From contig CAJLWO010000067.1 in assembly GCA_905210435.1 (NCBI GenBank), positions 1 to 13,558 on the forward strand: DNA of 13,558 bases. Reading direction: 5' to 3'. The stretch comes from an uncultured Bacteroidales bacterium (GTDB lineage Bacteria; Bacteroidota; Bacteroidia; Bacteroidales; Muribaculaceae). The translations under genes and the position numbers were made by a program. The notes under the pieces are model-generated. The model saw only the letters and a program-made list of their open reading frames with translations. It did not search any database and had not been told where the DNA came from. Shown piece after piece: positions 7,793 through 13,558 of the stretch (its first letter is position 1; each line of letters begins with the position of its first letter).

Positions 7793-8776
7793 ATGGAAAC
7801 ATTGATTTTTATAGGTGTACTCGTACTGATAGTGATATCGGTCATATCGGCAGGAGTCAAGGTCGTGCCTCAGTCGGAGACACGTGTAATCGAGCGTCTT
7901 GGAAAGTATCACAGCACTCTTCCCGCAGGTCTTAATATCATAATACCGTTTATCGACCGTGCGAAGACCATATATACGCGCACCATGGAGCGTATGCCCA
8001 ACGGGCGCTACGTGGCGCGTCTGAGCTCGACCAAGGTGATTGACCTCCGCGAGCAGGTCTATGATTTCCCCTCGCAGCAGGTCATCACAAAGGATAACGT
8101 GACGACTGAAATCAACGCGTTGCTCTATTTCCAGATTGTCGATGCCAAGAAAAGCGTCTACGAAATCGACAACCTTCCCAATGCGATAGAGAAACTCACG
8201 CAGACATCACTCCGTAATGTCATCGGCGAGCTTGAACTCGACGAGACTCTTACATCGCGCGATACCATCAACTCCAAGCTGCAGTCAATACTCGACGATG
8301 CCACCAACAAATGGGGCGTGAAGGTCAACCGTGTCGAGTTGCAGGACATTACCCCTCCCGAAAGCGTGCGTGAAGCTATGGAGAAGCAGATGCAGGCCGA
8401 GCGCAACCGCCGCGCCGAAATCCTTAACGCAGAGGGCGAGAAGAAATCGCTTATCCTTCGTTCGGAGGGCGAGAAAGAATCGCGCATCAACGCAGCAGAG
8501 GCAGTCAAGCAGTCGGAAATACTCCGTGCCGAGGGTGAGTCGCGAGCCAAGGTGCTGCAGGCTGAAGCCGAGGCTAAGGCCATAGAGCGTATCGCACAGG
8601 CCATATCATCAACAAAGACCGATCCGGCTACATATCTGCTTGCAGTCAAATATATAGAGACTCTCAATCAGATGGTTTCAGGCAAGGACAACAAGACAAT
8701 CTATATTCCTTACGAGGCATCGGGCGTGTTGAGTTCAATAGGCTCCATAAAGGAGATGTTTAAAAACAACGGCTGA
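7793..8776 (+). CDS. SPFH/band 7 (stomatin-like, QmcA-type) membrane protein
   Basis: This 327-residue protein has one N-terminal membrane anchor (about 4-23) followed by a band 7/SPFH domain. The domain starts with VPQSETRVIERLGKYH and includes GLNIIIPFIDRAK, then DLREQVYDFPSQQVITKDNV. A long charged helical region (about 195-270) carries repeated EGEKKS, EGEKES and EGESRA units, as in stomatins and paraslipins that form large ring or cage oligomers. A segment of about 20 residues (62-82) between IDRAK and the DLREQVYDFP strand appears extra compared with E. coli QmcA. The NfeD-like gene upstream is the expected partner. It is likely cotranscribed with the upstream and downstream genes. The role is in inner-membrane microdomain organisation or quality control, inferred from the family. 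The start ATG follows an AT-rich leader. Confidence 0.9.
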   Translation: METLIFIGVLVLIVISVISAGVKVVPQSETRVIERLGKYHSTLPAGLNIIIPFIDRAKTIYTRTMERMPNGRYVARLSSTKVIDLREQVYDFPSQQVITKDNVTTEINALLYFQIVDAKKSVYEIDNLPNAIEKLTQTSLRNVIGELELDETLTSRDTINSKLQSILDDATNKWGVKVNRVELQDITPPESVREAMEKQMQAERNRRAEILNAEGEKKSLILRSEGEKESRINAAEAVKQSEILRAEGESRAKVLQAEAEAKAIERIAQAISSTKTDPATYLLAVKYIETLNQMVSGKDNKTIYIPYEASGVLSSIGSIKEMFKNNG

Positions 8777-8813
8777 TAAGTAAATCTTAACATTAATCAA
8801 ATCAATAAGATAA

Positions 8814-9359
8814 ATGTCAAATACAGAAGCCCAGTTTGACAATGCTATCGAGCGTTGCCGCAATATTTTTGCGGCCAAGCTTAAGGATTACGGTCCGTCG
8901 TGGCGTCTGATGCGCCCGCGCTCGATAACCGACCAGATATATATAAAGGCCAACCGCGTGCGTTCTCTCGAAGTGAAAGGGGAGTCGTGGGTAGGCGAAG
9001 GCATTCTTCCCGAATTTATCGCTATGGTCAATTATGGTATAATTGGCCTGATACAGCTTGAAAAGGGATATGCCGACACTAAGGATATGACCGCCGACGA
9101 GGCGCTTGCGCTTTACGACGCATATATGGCCCGCACGAAATCGCTCATGCTCGCCAAGAACCATGATTATGACGAGGCTTGGCGCCTGATGCGCGTATCT
9201 TCCTATACCGACCTCATCCTTACCAAGCTTATGCGTACCAAGGAGATTGAGGACAACGGTGGCATGACGGAAGTGTCGGAGGGTATCGACGCCAATTATA
9301 TGGACATCATAAACTACGCGGTGTTTGGCATAATCAAACTCACCGAAGGAAATGACTGA
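8814..9359 (+). CDS. DUF1599-like protein made of two tandem copies
   Basis: This 181-residue soluble protein has no signal peptide or membrane segment. It is an internal duplication. DYGPSWRLMRPRSITDQI (25-42) aligns with DYDEAWRLMRVSSYTDLI (118-135), and NYGIIGLIQLEKG (from 73) aligns with NYAVFGIIKLTEG (from 167), a constant offset of about 93 residues. The motif pattern resembles DUF1599, which I recall as linked to a nucleotide-modification-associated domain in phages and to all-alpha nucleotide-handling folds. That link is from memory and is the weakest part of this call. The gene lies 37 bases after the SPFH stop, and its last eight bases (9352-9359) overlap the next start, so it is tightly coupled to the DoxX gene. 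The cellular substrate is unknown. Confidence 0.8.
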   Translation: MSNTEAQFDNAIERCRNIFAAKLKDYGPSWRLMRPRSITDQIYIKANRVRSLEVKGESWVGEGILPEFIAMVNYGIIGLIQLEKGYADTKDMTADEALALYDAYMARTKSLMLAKNHDYDEAWRLMRVSSYTDLILTKLMRTKEIEDNGGMTEVSEGIDANYMDIINYAVFGIIKLTEGND

Positions 9360-10782
9360 TGACAAAACTCCTGATACCGCCGCGGCAGCCGGCGCAGCCC
9401 CTGTAACAGCGCCTGAAAAGAAAACCGGCCGCTTTGACCGGCTGTATTGTCCTTACGCGGTCATGGCATTGCGCATAATCATAGGCGCGCTGTTTGTCGT
9501 GTCAGGCTTTTCAAAGGCTGTCGACCCGTGGGGCTTCATATTTAAAATCGAGGATTACCTCGCGGTATGGAACTTTACCGAGCCGCGCACGATTATTCTT
9601 GTGGTCTCGATAGCGATATCCGTCTACGAGTTTGTGCTCGGATTCCTGTTGCTTGCCGGCTGCTTCAAGCGCGTGGCACCGTGGCTGCTGATGCTGTCGA
9701 TGGTGTTCATGCTTCCGCTGACGGCCTATATATGGATAGCCAATCCGGTCGACGACTGCGGCTGTTTCGGCGAGATGTGGAAAATCTCCAATGCCGCCAC
9801 ATTCCTGAAGAATGTGGCAATAGTCCTTGCGTTGGCCTACCTGTGCCGGTTCAACCGCCGGTTGCGGCGGGGCATATACCGTCCGGCCATACAGTGGGCC
9901 GTAGTGACGGTATTGTTGCTGTATACGATTGCGCTTAGCCTTTACGGCTACAATATCCAGCCGATGGTTGATTTCCGTCCGTATGCCGTGGGTACGAATC
10001 TCTACCACGCTCTCAACGGCGACAGTGACGAAGACTCCGTACACGAACAGATTATGATGGTATACGAGCGCGACGGTGAGGAACGTGAATTTTCCGTCGA
10101 CGAGCTTCCCGACTCGACATGGACATTCGTACGGCGTGTCGACGTGCCGGCTCCTGAACGTGACTCCGGATTCACAATCTATGATGTCGACAATGAGGAT
10201 GTCACAACCTACGCTGTCGATGACAGCGGCGAGATGCTTGTACTTGTCATTCCGGAGTCAAACCGTGTAGATATTGCCTACACATATGCCATCAACGAGA
10301 TGAACAAGGCGATAACGCGCAGCGGCGGCTCGATGATTGCCCTTCTTGCAGCCAGCCCCGAAGGGATAGAGCGGTGGATTGACATGTCGATGGCCGATTA
10401 TCCCTGCTACATAGCCGAGGACACGTCGCTCAAGCAGCTTGCCCGCGGATGCATGTCGATGGTCTATCTCAAGGATGGTATCATAATGTGGAAACGTGCA
10501 TTGTCGGCATTTGATTTCTCCATCATCGACGCTCTCGGCAGCGGCTCGTTCTCAATCGACTCGATAGAGATTGACGACCGCCATAATTTTTATGTAATAA
10601 CCGTCGTGGCCGCGGCTCTTTTGCTTATTATAGCTCTTACGCAGGAATTCATATTGCGATTATTGCCTAAAAAACAAAAAAAACAATTAACTTTGCATTC
10701 GGAAAAACAGGTTGTCGCCGGCACTGAGTCAGGTGATACGGCGCAGATGCCTGAGGCGGAACAGCCAATGCCGAAAGAATAA
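9352..10782 (+). CDS. DoxX-domain membrane protein (BT_3928-like) with thioredoxin-like C-terminal region
   Basis: This 476-residue inner-membrane protein has five N-terminal membrane segments (about 35-53, 80-102, 108-130, 150-166 and 180-199). They contain a DoxX/MauE-like core with GALFVVSGFSKAVDPWGF (45-62) and DDCGCFG (C136, C138). A soluble domain of about 200 residues (215-410) is probably periplasmic. Its strand-helix pattern (LVLVIPESNR, then SMIALLAASPEGIERWI) resembles a thioredoxin/TlpA fold without a CxxC motif. A sixth membrane segment (about 413-436) precedes a charged tail. ATGACTGA shares the start of this gene and the stop of the previous one, which suggests translational coupling. 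The C-terminus is encoded across A6 and A8 runs (10669-10683). A redox role is inferred from the CxC pair and the fold; no substrate can be named. NCBI names a BT_3928 family that fits this architecture (recall). Confidence 0.83.
   Translation: MTDDKTPDTAAAAGAAPVTAPEKKTGRFDRLYCPYAVMALRIIIGALFVVSGFSKAVDPWGFIFKIEDYLAVWNFTEPRTIILVVSIAISVYEFVLGFLLLAGCFKRVAPWLLMLSMVFMLPLTAYIWIANPVDDCGCFGEMWKISNAATFLKNVAIVLALAYLCRFNRRLRRGIYRPAIQWAVVTVLLLYTIALSLYGYNIQPMVDFRPYAVGTNLYHALNGDSDEDSVHEQIMMVYERDGEEREFSVDELPDSTWTFVRRVDVPAPERDSGFTIYDVDNEDVTTYAVDDSGEMLVLVIPESNRVDIAYTYAINEMNKAITRSGGSMIALLAASPEGIERWIDMSMADYPCYIAEDTSLKQLARGCMSMVYLKDGIIMWKRALSAFDFSIIDALGSGSFSIDSIEIDDRHNFYVITVVAAALLLIIALTQEFILRLLPKKQKKQLTLHSEKQVVAGTESGDTAQMPEAEQPMPKE
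10662..10695 (+). promoter_or_regulatory. possible internal promoter for tpiA
   Basis: TAACTTTG at 10688-10695 matches TAnnTTTG exactly and lies about 110 bases before the tpiA start, inside the 3' end of the DoxX-like gene. The upstream box is imperfect (ATTG at 10662-10665, 22-bp spacing). It could give tpiA expression independent of the long operon. Confidence 0.4.
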
Positions 10783-10813
10783 TTCCATAACATTCAAAAT
10801 AAAAGATAAAGAA

Positions 10814-11569
10814 ATGAGAAAGAACATTGTAGCAGGCAACTGGAAAATGAATACCACTCTTGCCGAAGGTGTAGGTCTTGCTAAAGATGTCAACGAGGCC
10901 CTCAAAGGTTTTACCCCCAACTGCGACGTCATCATCGCCGTACCTTTCACTCACCTTGCTTCGGTCAATGCCGTAATCGATTCTGCCAAGCTCGGTCTTG
11001 GTGCCGAAAACTGCGCTGACCATGCCAAAGGCGCATACACCGGCGAAGTTTCTGCCGCTATGGTCGCTTCGACAGGTGCTACCTACGTAATCCTCGGCCA
11101 CTCTGAGCGTCGCCAGTATTACGGTGAGACTTCCGAAATCCTCAAGAACAAAGTGGCTCTCGCCCTTGAGAACAATCTTACTCCTATCTTCTGCATCGGC
11201 GAAGTCCTCGAGGAACGCGAAAACGGCACTTACCTTGAAGTGGTAAAAAAACAGATAGAGGAAGCTCTCTTCGATATGAGCGCAGCCGACTTCTCAAAAC
11301 TTATCCTTGCTTACGAACCCGTATGGGCAATCGGTACCGGCAAAACAGCTACCGACGACCAGGCTGAGGAAATGCACGCACATATCCGTAAAGTCATTGC
11401 CGACAAATACGGCAAAGAAGTTGCAGAAAACACTTCAATCCTCTACGGCGGCAGCTGCAAGCCGAGTAATGCACCCCAGCTCTTCGCAAAACCCAACGTC
11501 GACGGCGGTCTTATCGGTGGCGCTTCACTCGACGCCGAGTCGTTCATGGGTATCGTGAAAGCATTCTAA
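10814..11569 (+). CDS. tpiA: triosephosphate isomerase
   Basis: This 251-residue cytoplasmic TIM-barrel enzyme interconverts dihydroxyacetone phosphate and glyceraldehyde 3-phosphate in glycolysis and gluconeogenesis. GNWKMN carries the catalytic lysine K11. LGHSERR carries the electrophilic histidine H96. AYEPVWAIGTGKTA carries the catalytic base E168 and the flexible loop 6. GGSCKPSNAPQL and GGLIGGASL form the phosphate-binding loops. The reading frame stays open upstream to 10712, but only the ATG at 10814 gives the standard MRKNIVAGNWKMN N-terminus, so the earlier start is rejected. It lies 31 bases after the DoxX-like stop. It may be read from the long operon and from an internal promoter. 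Its codons lean towards C-ending forms, fitting a well expressed gene. Confidence 0.97.
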   Translation: MRKNIVAGNWKMNTTLAEGVGLAKDVNEALKGFTPNCDVIIAVPFTHLASVNAVIDSAKLGLGAENCADHAKGAYTGEVSAAMVASTGATYVILGHSERRQYYGETSEILKNKVALALENNLTPIFCIGEVLEERENGTYLEVVKKQIEEALFDMSAADFSKLILAYEPVWAIGTGKTATDDQAEEMHAHIRKVIADKYGKEVAENTSILYGGSCKPSNAPQLFAKPNVDGGLIGGASLDAESFMGIVKAF

Positions 11570-11591
11570 TCCCGAATACTGAATTGTCACA

Positions 11592-11639
11592 ATGTCGGCG
11601 TCATGACGCTATCGGCTGTATGGCGCCGGCATATTTTTT
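11592..11639 (+). terminator. terminator after tpiA
   Basis: ATGTCGGCG at 11592-11600 pairs with CGCCGGCAT at 11624-11632 (9 bp, one wobble). A six-T run follows at 11634-11639. The loop is long (23 bases) and itself partly palindromic (GCGTCATGACGC). The hairpin starts 22 bases after the tpiA stop. Confidence 0.6.
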
Positions 11640-11699
11640 ATTTATCTCTCCTCCAATACTTACATCCCTACTCCTTCCGTTAATCCTCACTTTGCAGAT

Positions 11700-12212
11700 A
11701 TGATGAAGTTACTGAAACAACTGTCAATAGGCGCCGCGTTGATGATGACTTTCGCTGACGCTTCGGCACAGTCTCCTGCACCAGCGGCATCTTCCGATAC
11801 CACCATTACAGATATTATCAACCGTTCGGGCGTAATATCTGTGACGCATCCCGAAGCGCTTGAACTGCGTCTGCGCAAAATGGCGGTCGACAGCGACAGT
11901 GTCGCGGCAGAAAACTCAGGGCACAGGACGGGAAGAGTGAGAAAAATGGGCGGCTACCGCGTGCAGATTTATTCCGACAACAACGCGCGTACTGCCAAAA
12001 ATGAAGCAAGAGCCAAAGAACGCGCTATTGCGGGAGCCTTTCCCGATGTCGCTACCTACGTCATCTATGACTCCCCGTATTGGAGACTGCGCGTAGGCGA
12101 CTGCCGTTCGAGAGCCGAAGCCGAGGAACTTGCAGCCGAGATAAAGAAAGCATTCCCGGCATATCGCGCCGAGATAACCGTAGTCCGCGACCGCATCAAT
12201 GCAGTCAACTGA
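11700..12212 (+). CDS. periplasmic SPOR-domain protein
   Basis: This 170-residue protein starts with a signal peptide (about 1-24, ending ADASAQ). A short linker rich in Ser, Ala and Asp follows, then a SPOR domain (about 85-163: GGYRVQIYSDNN, then YWRLRVGDCRSRAEAEELA). SPOR domains bind denuded glycan strands of peptidoglycan, often at division sites. Nothing else in the protein suggests an enzyme, so it probably acts as a septal or envelope binding protein. ATG ATG at 11700 offers two adjacent starts; either gives the same signal peptide. It lies between the tpiA terminator and folE. I found no consensus promoter directly upstream beyond a one-mismatch TCACTTTG at 11687-11694 that is too close to the start to be convincing. 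Confidence 0.87.
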   Translation: MMKLLKQLSIGAALMMTFADASAQSPAPAASSDTTITDIINRSGVISVTHPEALELRLRKMAVDSDSVAAENSGHRTGRVRKMGGYRVQIYSDNNARTAKNEARAKERAIAGAFPDVATYVIYDSPYWRLRVGDCRSRAEAEELAAEIKKAFPAYRAEITVVRDRINAVN

Positions 12213-12243
12213 TTTCTCCGGCGTAGCCCGGTATGGTCGTGCT

Positions 12244-12267
12244 CCGAAACTGAAACTATAGTTTCGG
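12244..12267 (+). other. perfect hairpin in the folE leader
   Basis: CCGAAACT (12244-12251) and AGTTTCGG (12260-12267) form an 8-bp stem with an 8-base loop. The loop also permits an alternative pairing (GAAACT with AGTTTC). The hairpin ends 27 bases before the folE ATG and has no T-tract, so it may be a leader structure or mRNA end stabiliser instead of a terminator. Confidence 0.5.
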
Positions 12268-12294
12268 TATAAAATTAACAGAAATATTTGTCAG

Positions 12295-12903
12295 ATGGTC
12301 AAAGATACGCCTGATAGAGCAAAGACGGTCGGCAATTCCGTTGTCGATGATAAAGTGATAGCGGAGATAGCCGCACACTACGAAGCGATAATAAAACTGA
12401 TAGGGGAGGATACCGCCCGCGAAGGGCTGCTTAAGACCCCCGTGAGAGCCGCCAAAGCTCTCGTTTACGCTACCCGCGGCTACCGTCAGAACGTACATGA
12501 TATAGTCAACGGCGCCATATTCACGCACGAAGGCTCGCGCATGATAATAGTGCGCGACATCGAGTTTTACTCATTCTGCGAGCACCATATACTTCCATTC
12601 TTCGGCCGTATATCCATAGGTTACGTCCCCGACGGCAAAATCATAGGACTGAGCAAAGTGGCCCGCATAGTCGACATGTTCGCCCGCCGTCTGCAGGTGC
12701 AGGAACGCCTTACCGAGCAGGTATGTACCGAGCTGCAGAAAATCCTCTCCGCCAAAGGCGTCATCGCCCGCTGCACTGCCGAGCACCTGTGCATGAAAAT
12801 GCGCGGTGTGGAAAAACAGCAATCCCTGACCACAACCCTCGACTACAATGGCATCTTCGCCACCGACCCCACCCTCCGCCACGAATTCCTCTCCTCAATT
12901 TAA
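12295..12903 (+). CDS. folE: GTP cyclohydrolase I
   Basis: This 202-residue cytoplasmic enzyme converts GTP to 7,8-dihydroneopterin triphosphate, the entry step to folate (and in some bacteria queuosine-type deazapurines). It has the family zinc site: C95 and H98 in SFCEHHILPF, and C166 in AEHLCMKMRGV. These lie at exactly the spacing of E. coli C110, H113 and C181. GLSKVARIVDMFARRLQVQE is the conserved GTP-binding and subunit-contact stretch. The length is normal. The ATG follows an AT-rich leader that has a hairpin. It lies 82 bases after the SPOR gene on the same strand, and the stop is next to the palindromic element at 12904. Type IA is clear; the protein does not resemble the FolE2 (type IB) family. 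Confidence 0.96.
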   Translation: MVKDTPDRAKTVGNSVVDDKVIAEIAAHYEAIIKLIGEDTAREGLLKTPVRAAKALVYATRGYRQNVHDIVNGAIFTHEGSRMIIVRDIEFYSFCEHHILPFFGRISIGYVPDGKIIGLSKVARIVDMFARRLQVQERLTEQVCTELQKILSAKGVIARCTAEHLCMKMRGVEKQQSLTTTLDYNGIFATDPTLRHEFLSSI

Positions 12904-13035
12904 GAGATTGTCTAAAATTCGTATTACTTTGCTTTTGAGGGCCTTGCCAGTGCCTTTTTTTGCTCGCTCTTCAGTCACGTAGCTACCTGCTACGCTCCCA
13001 CATCGCAAGCAAAAATCCATCTGACAATCCCTCTC
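12904..13035. repeat. nested palindromic intergenic element
   Basis: Three inverted-repeat pairs share roughly one centre: GATTGTC (12906-12912) with GACAATC (13023-13029); an 11-bp arm 12957-12967 with 13005-13015 (one mismatch, T-rich left and A-rich right); and CGTAGC (12978-12983) with GCTACG (12989-12994), loop TACCT. The whole could fold into a long cruciform or stem. It begins directly after the folE stop. It has the form of a REP-like or miniature-transposon-like element, but I cannot count copies. I found no clear target-site duplication. Confidence 0.6.
12938..12961 (+). terminator. weak possible folE terminator inside the palindromic element
   Basis: AGGGC (12938-12942) can pair with GCCTT (12952-12956, one G.T) around a 9-base loop, followed by the rest of a T7 run (12955-12961). 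The stem is short. The T-run also belongs to a larger inverted repeat, so the two structures compete. Confidence 0.3.
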
Positions 13036-13089
13036 AAAATCTGCATTATATAAATTCAAACACCCTCTTAATATTTGTAGTGTAAGGGG
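13036..13089. other. AT-rich gap between the palindromic element and recombinase remnant
   Basis: A short AT-rich stretch with no ORF, hairpin or consensus promoter that I can support. Confidence 0.5.
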
Positions 13090-13503
13090 CTAAATGGAGG
13101 CGAGAATGAGGGCGTTGGCGCGGTCGACTATGGTGGTGTCGAGGCTTGCGAGGTAGATTTGGGCTGTTGCTTCGGAGTCGTGGCCCATACCTTCGCTTAT
13201 TACACTTACGGGGATGCCTTTAGTTTTGGCGGCGGATGCCCAGCTGTGACGGGCTACGTAGAGGGTAGGGGGATTGTCACGCCGACCATCGCGGCTATTT
13301 TCTTGAGGCTGCGGTTGATGTTGTAGCCCATGTTGCGGTAGGTGCAGCGTTCGTTGAGGCCTTTCTTGCGTATGACGGGGAGCAGGTAGTCGCTTTCGTT
13401 TGCCGGGTATTTGTCGAGGGTCGACTGCATCTCTTTTGTCCATTCGATTATGAGCCGTTGGCCGGTTTTGCGGCGACGGTAAGTGACATATCCGTTTTTC
13501 AGG
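13090..13503 (-). pseudogene. decayed tyrosine recombinase (phage-integrase family), C-terminal half
   Basis: Two reading frames on the minus strand together spell the C-terminal half of a Bacteroides-type tyrosine recombinase. The upstream frame (about 13503 down to 13267) reads LKNGYVTYRRRKTGQRLIIE, later SDYLLPVIRKKGLNERCTYR, and ends at a TAG (13254-13256). The downstream frame (about 13266 to the TAG at 13090-13092) reads TLYVARHSWAS with the box II arginine, then MGHDSEAT, then IYLASLD with the nucleophile tyrosine. They join if one base is added near 13264-13267, where intact relatives read IPLTLYVARH. Upstream of 13503 the frame gives RYLKRYLKVGLFRTVT, which lacks the expected box I region (RGMxFxDM type), and meets a TAA at 13554-13556. 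So the catalytic domain is both frameshifted and truncated. No function is expected unless the frameshift is a sequencing error and the 5' end lies elsewhere. Confidence 0.75.
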
Positions 13504-13526
13504 GTAACCGTTCGAAATAGGCCGAC

Positions 13527-13550
13527 TTTTAGATAGCGTTTTAGATAGCG
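13527..13550. repeat. perfect tandem repeat, 2 x 12 bp
   Basis: TTTTAGATAGCG occurs twice back to back (13527-13538 and 13539-13550). In the recombinase frame it duplicates RYLK. It lies just outside the recognisable recombinase homology, at the window edge, so it may mark a rearrangement junction or a simple slippage duplication. Confidence 0.85.
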
Positions 13551-13558
13551 AACTTAGC

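Noticed and set aside
8158..8667. Ser-rich 169-residue frame antisense to the SPFH gene
   Set aside because: The serine richness mirrors the Glu/Ala/Arg codons of the SPFH coiled region; no start signal or domain.
8817..9365. 182-residue minus-strand frame covering the DUF1599-like gene
   Set aside because: Near-complete antisense overlap with a gene that shows a conserved internal protein duplication; the plus-strand protein is the real one.
10669..10685. Programmed frameshift at the A6/A8 runs near the DoxX-like C-terminus
   Set aside because: No stimulatory structure or conserved second frame is visible; the annotated frame simply ends 97 bases later.
10712..10813. Upstream start for tpiA adding 34 residues
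   Set aside because: The extension overlaps the DoxX-like gene and does not match triosephosphate isomerases, which begin at MRKNIVAGNWKMN.
11687..11700. Leaderless transcript for the SPOR gene from TCACTTTG
   Set aside because: The -7 box has a mismatch in a key position and no -33 box is present; the distance to the ATG is only suggestive.
1..13558. CRISPR array, tRNA or rRNA genes
   Set aside because: I saw no regularly spaced repeats, cloverleaf-like sequence or rRNA core motif on either strand.

Overview
The window looks like chromosomal DNA of a gut-type Bacteroidales, probably close to Muribaculaceae or Bacteroidaceae. The reasons are the protein families present (a BT_3928-like DoxX protein, a DUF1599-like protein, a Bacteroides-type tyrosine recombinase tail), upstream sites that fit the Bacteroidota promoter consensus (TTTG, about 19-20 bp, TAnnTTTG), A-rich leaders instead of Shine-Dalgarno sequences, and GC-rich codons next to very AT-rich intergenic DNA. 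The family-level placement is inference.

Layout: (1) 66-2600, minus strand, clpC, an AAA+ unfoldase for the Clp protease. (2) 2601-3010, a 410-base divergent control region. (3) 3011-5593, gyrA, closed by a long terminator hairpin. (4) 5833-7053, a secreted TPR protein with its own promoter and a strong terminator. (5) 7247-11569, a same-strand run starting at a textbook Bacteroidota promoter: NfeD-like membrane protein, SPFH/stomatin-like protein, a duplicated DUF1599-like protein, a DoxX-type membrane protein whose start overlaps the preceding stop, then tpiA (probably with an extra internal promoter), closed by a hairpin and T-tract. (6) 11700-12903, a periplasmic SPOR-domain protein and folE (GTP cyclohydrolase I). 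(7) 12904-13089, a nested palindromic intergenic element. (8) 13090-about 13503, minus strand, the decayed C-terminal half of a tyrosine recombinase, broken by a one-base frameshift and apparently lacking its box I arginine, beside a perfect 12-bp tandem repeat at the window edge.

Most of the window is conserved housekeeping: proteolysis, DNA supercoiling, glycolysis, pterin synthesis and envelope maintenance. The least understood part is the NfeD / SPFH / DUF1599-like / DoxX-like block, which combines membrane-microdomain proteins, a possible nucleotide-related protein and a possible periplasmic redox protein ahead of tpiA. I see no clear new defence or mobile system. The accessory signal is confined to the right end (palindromic element, recombinase remnant, tandem repeat).
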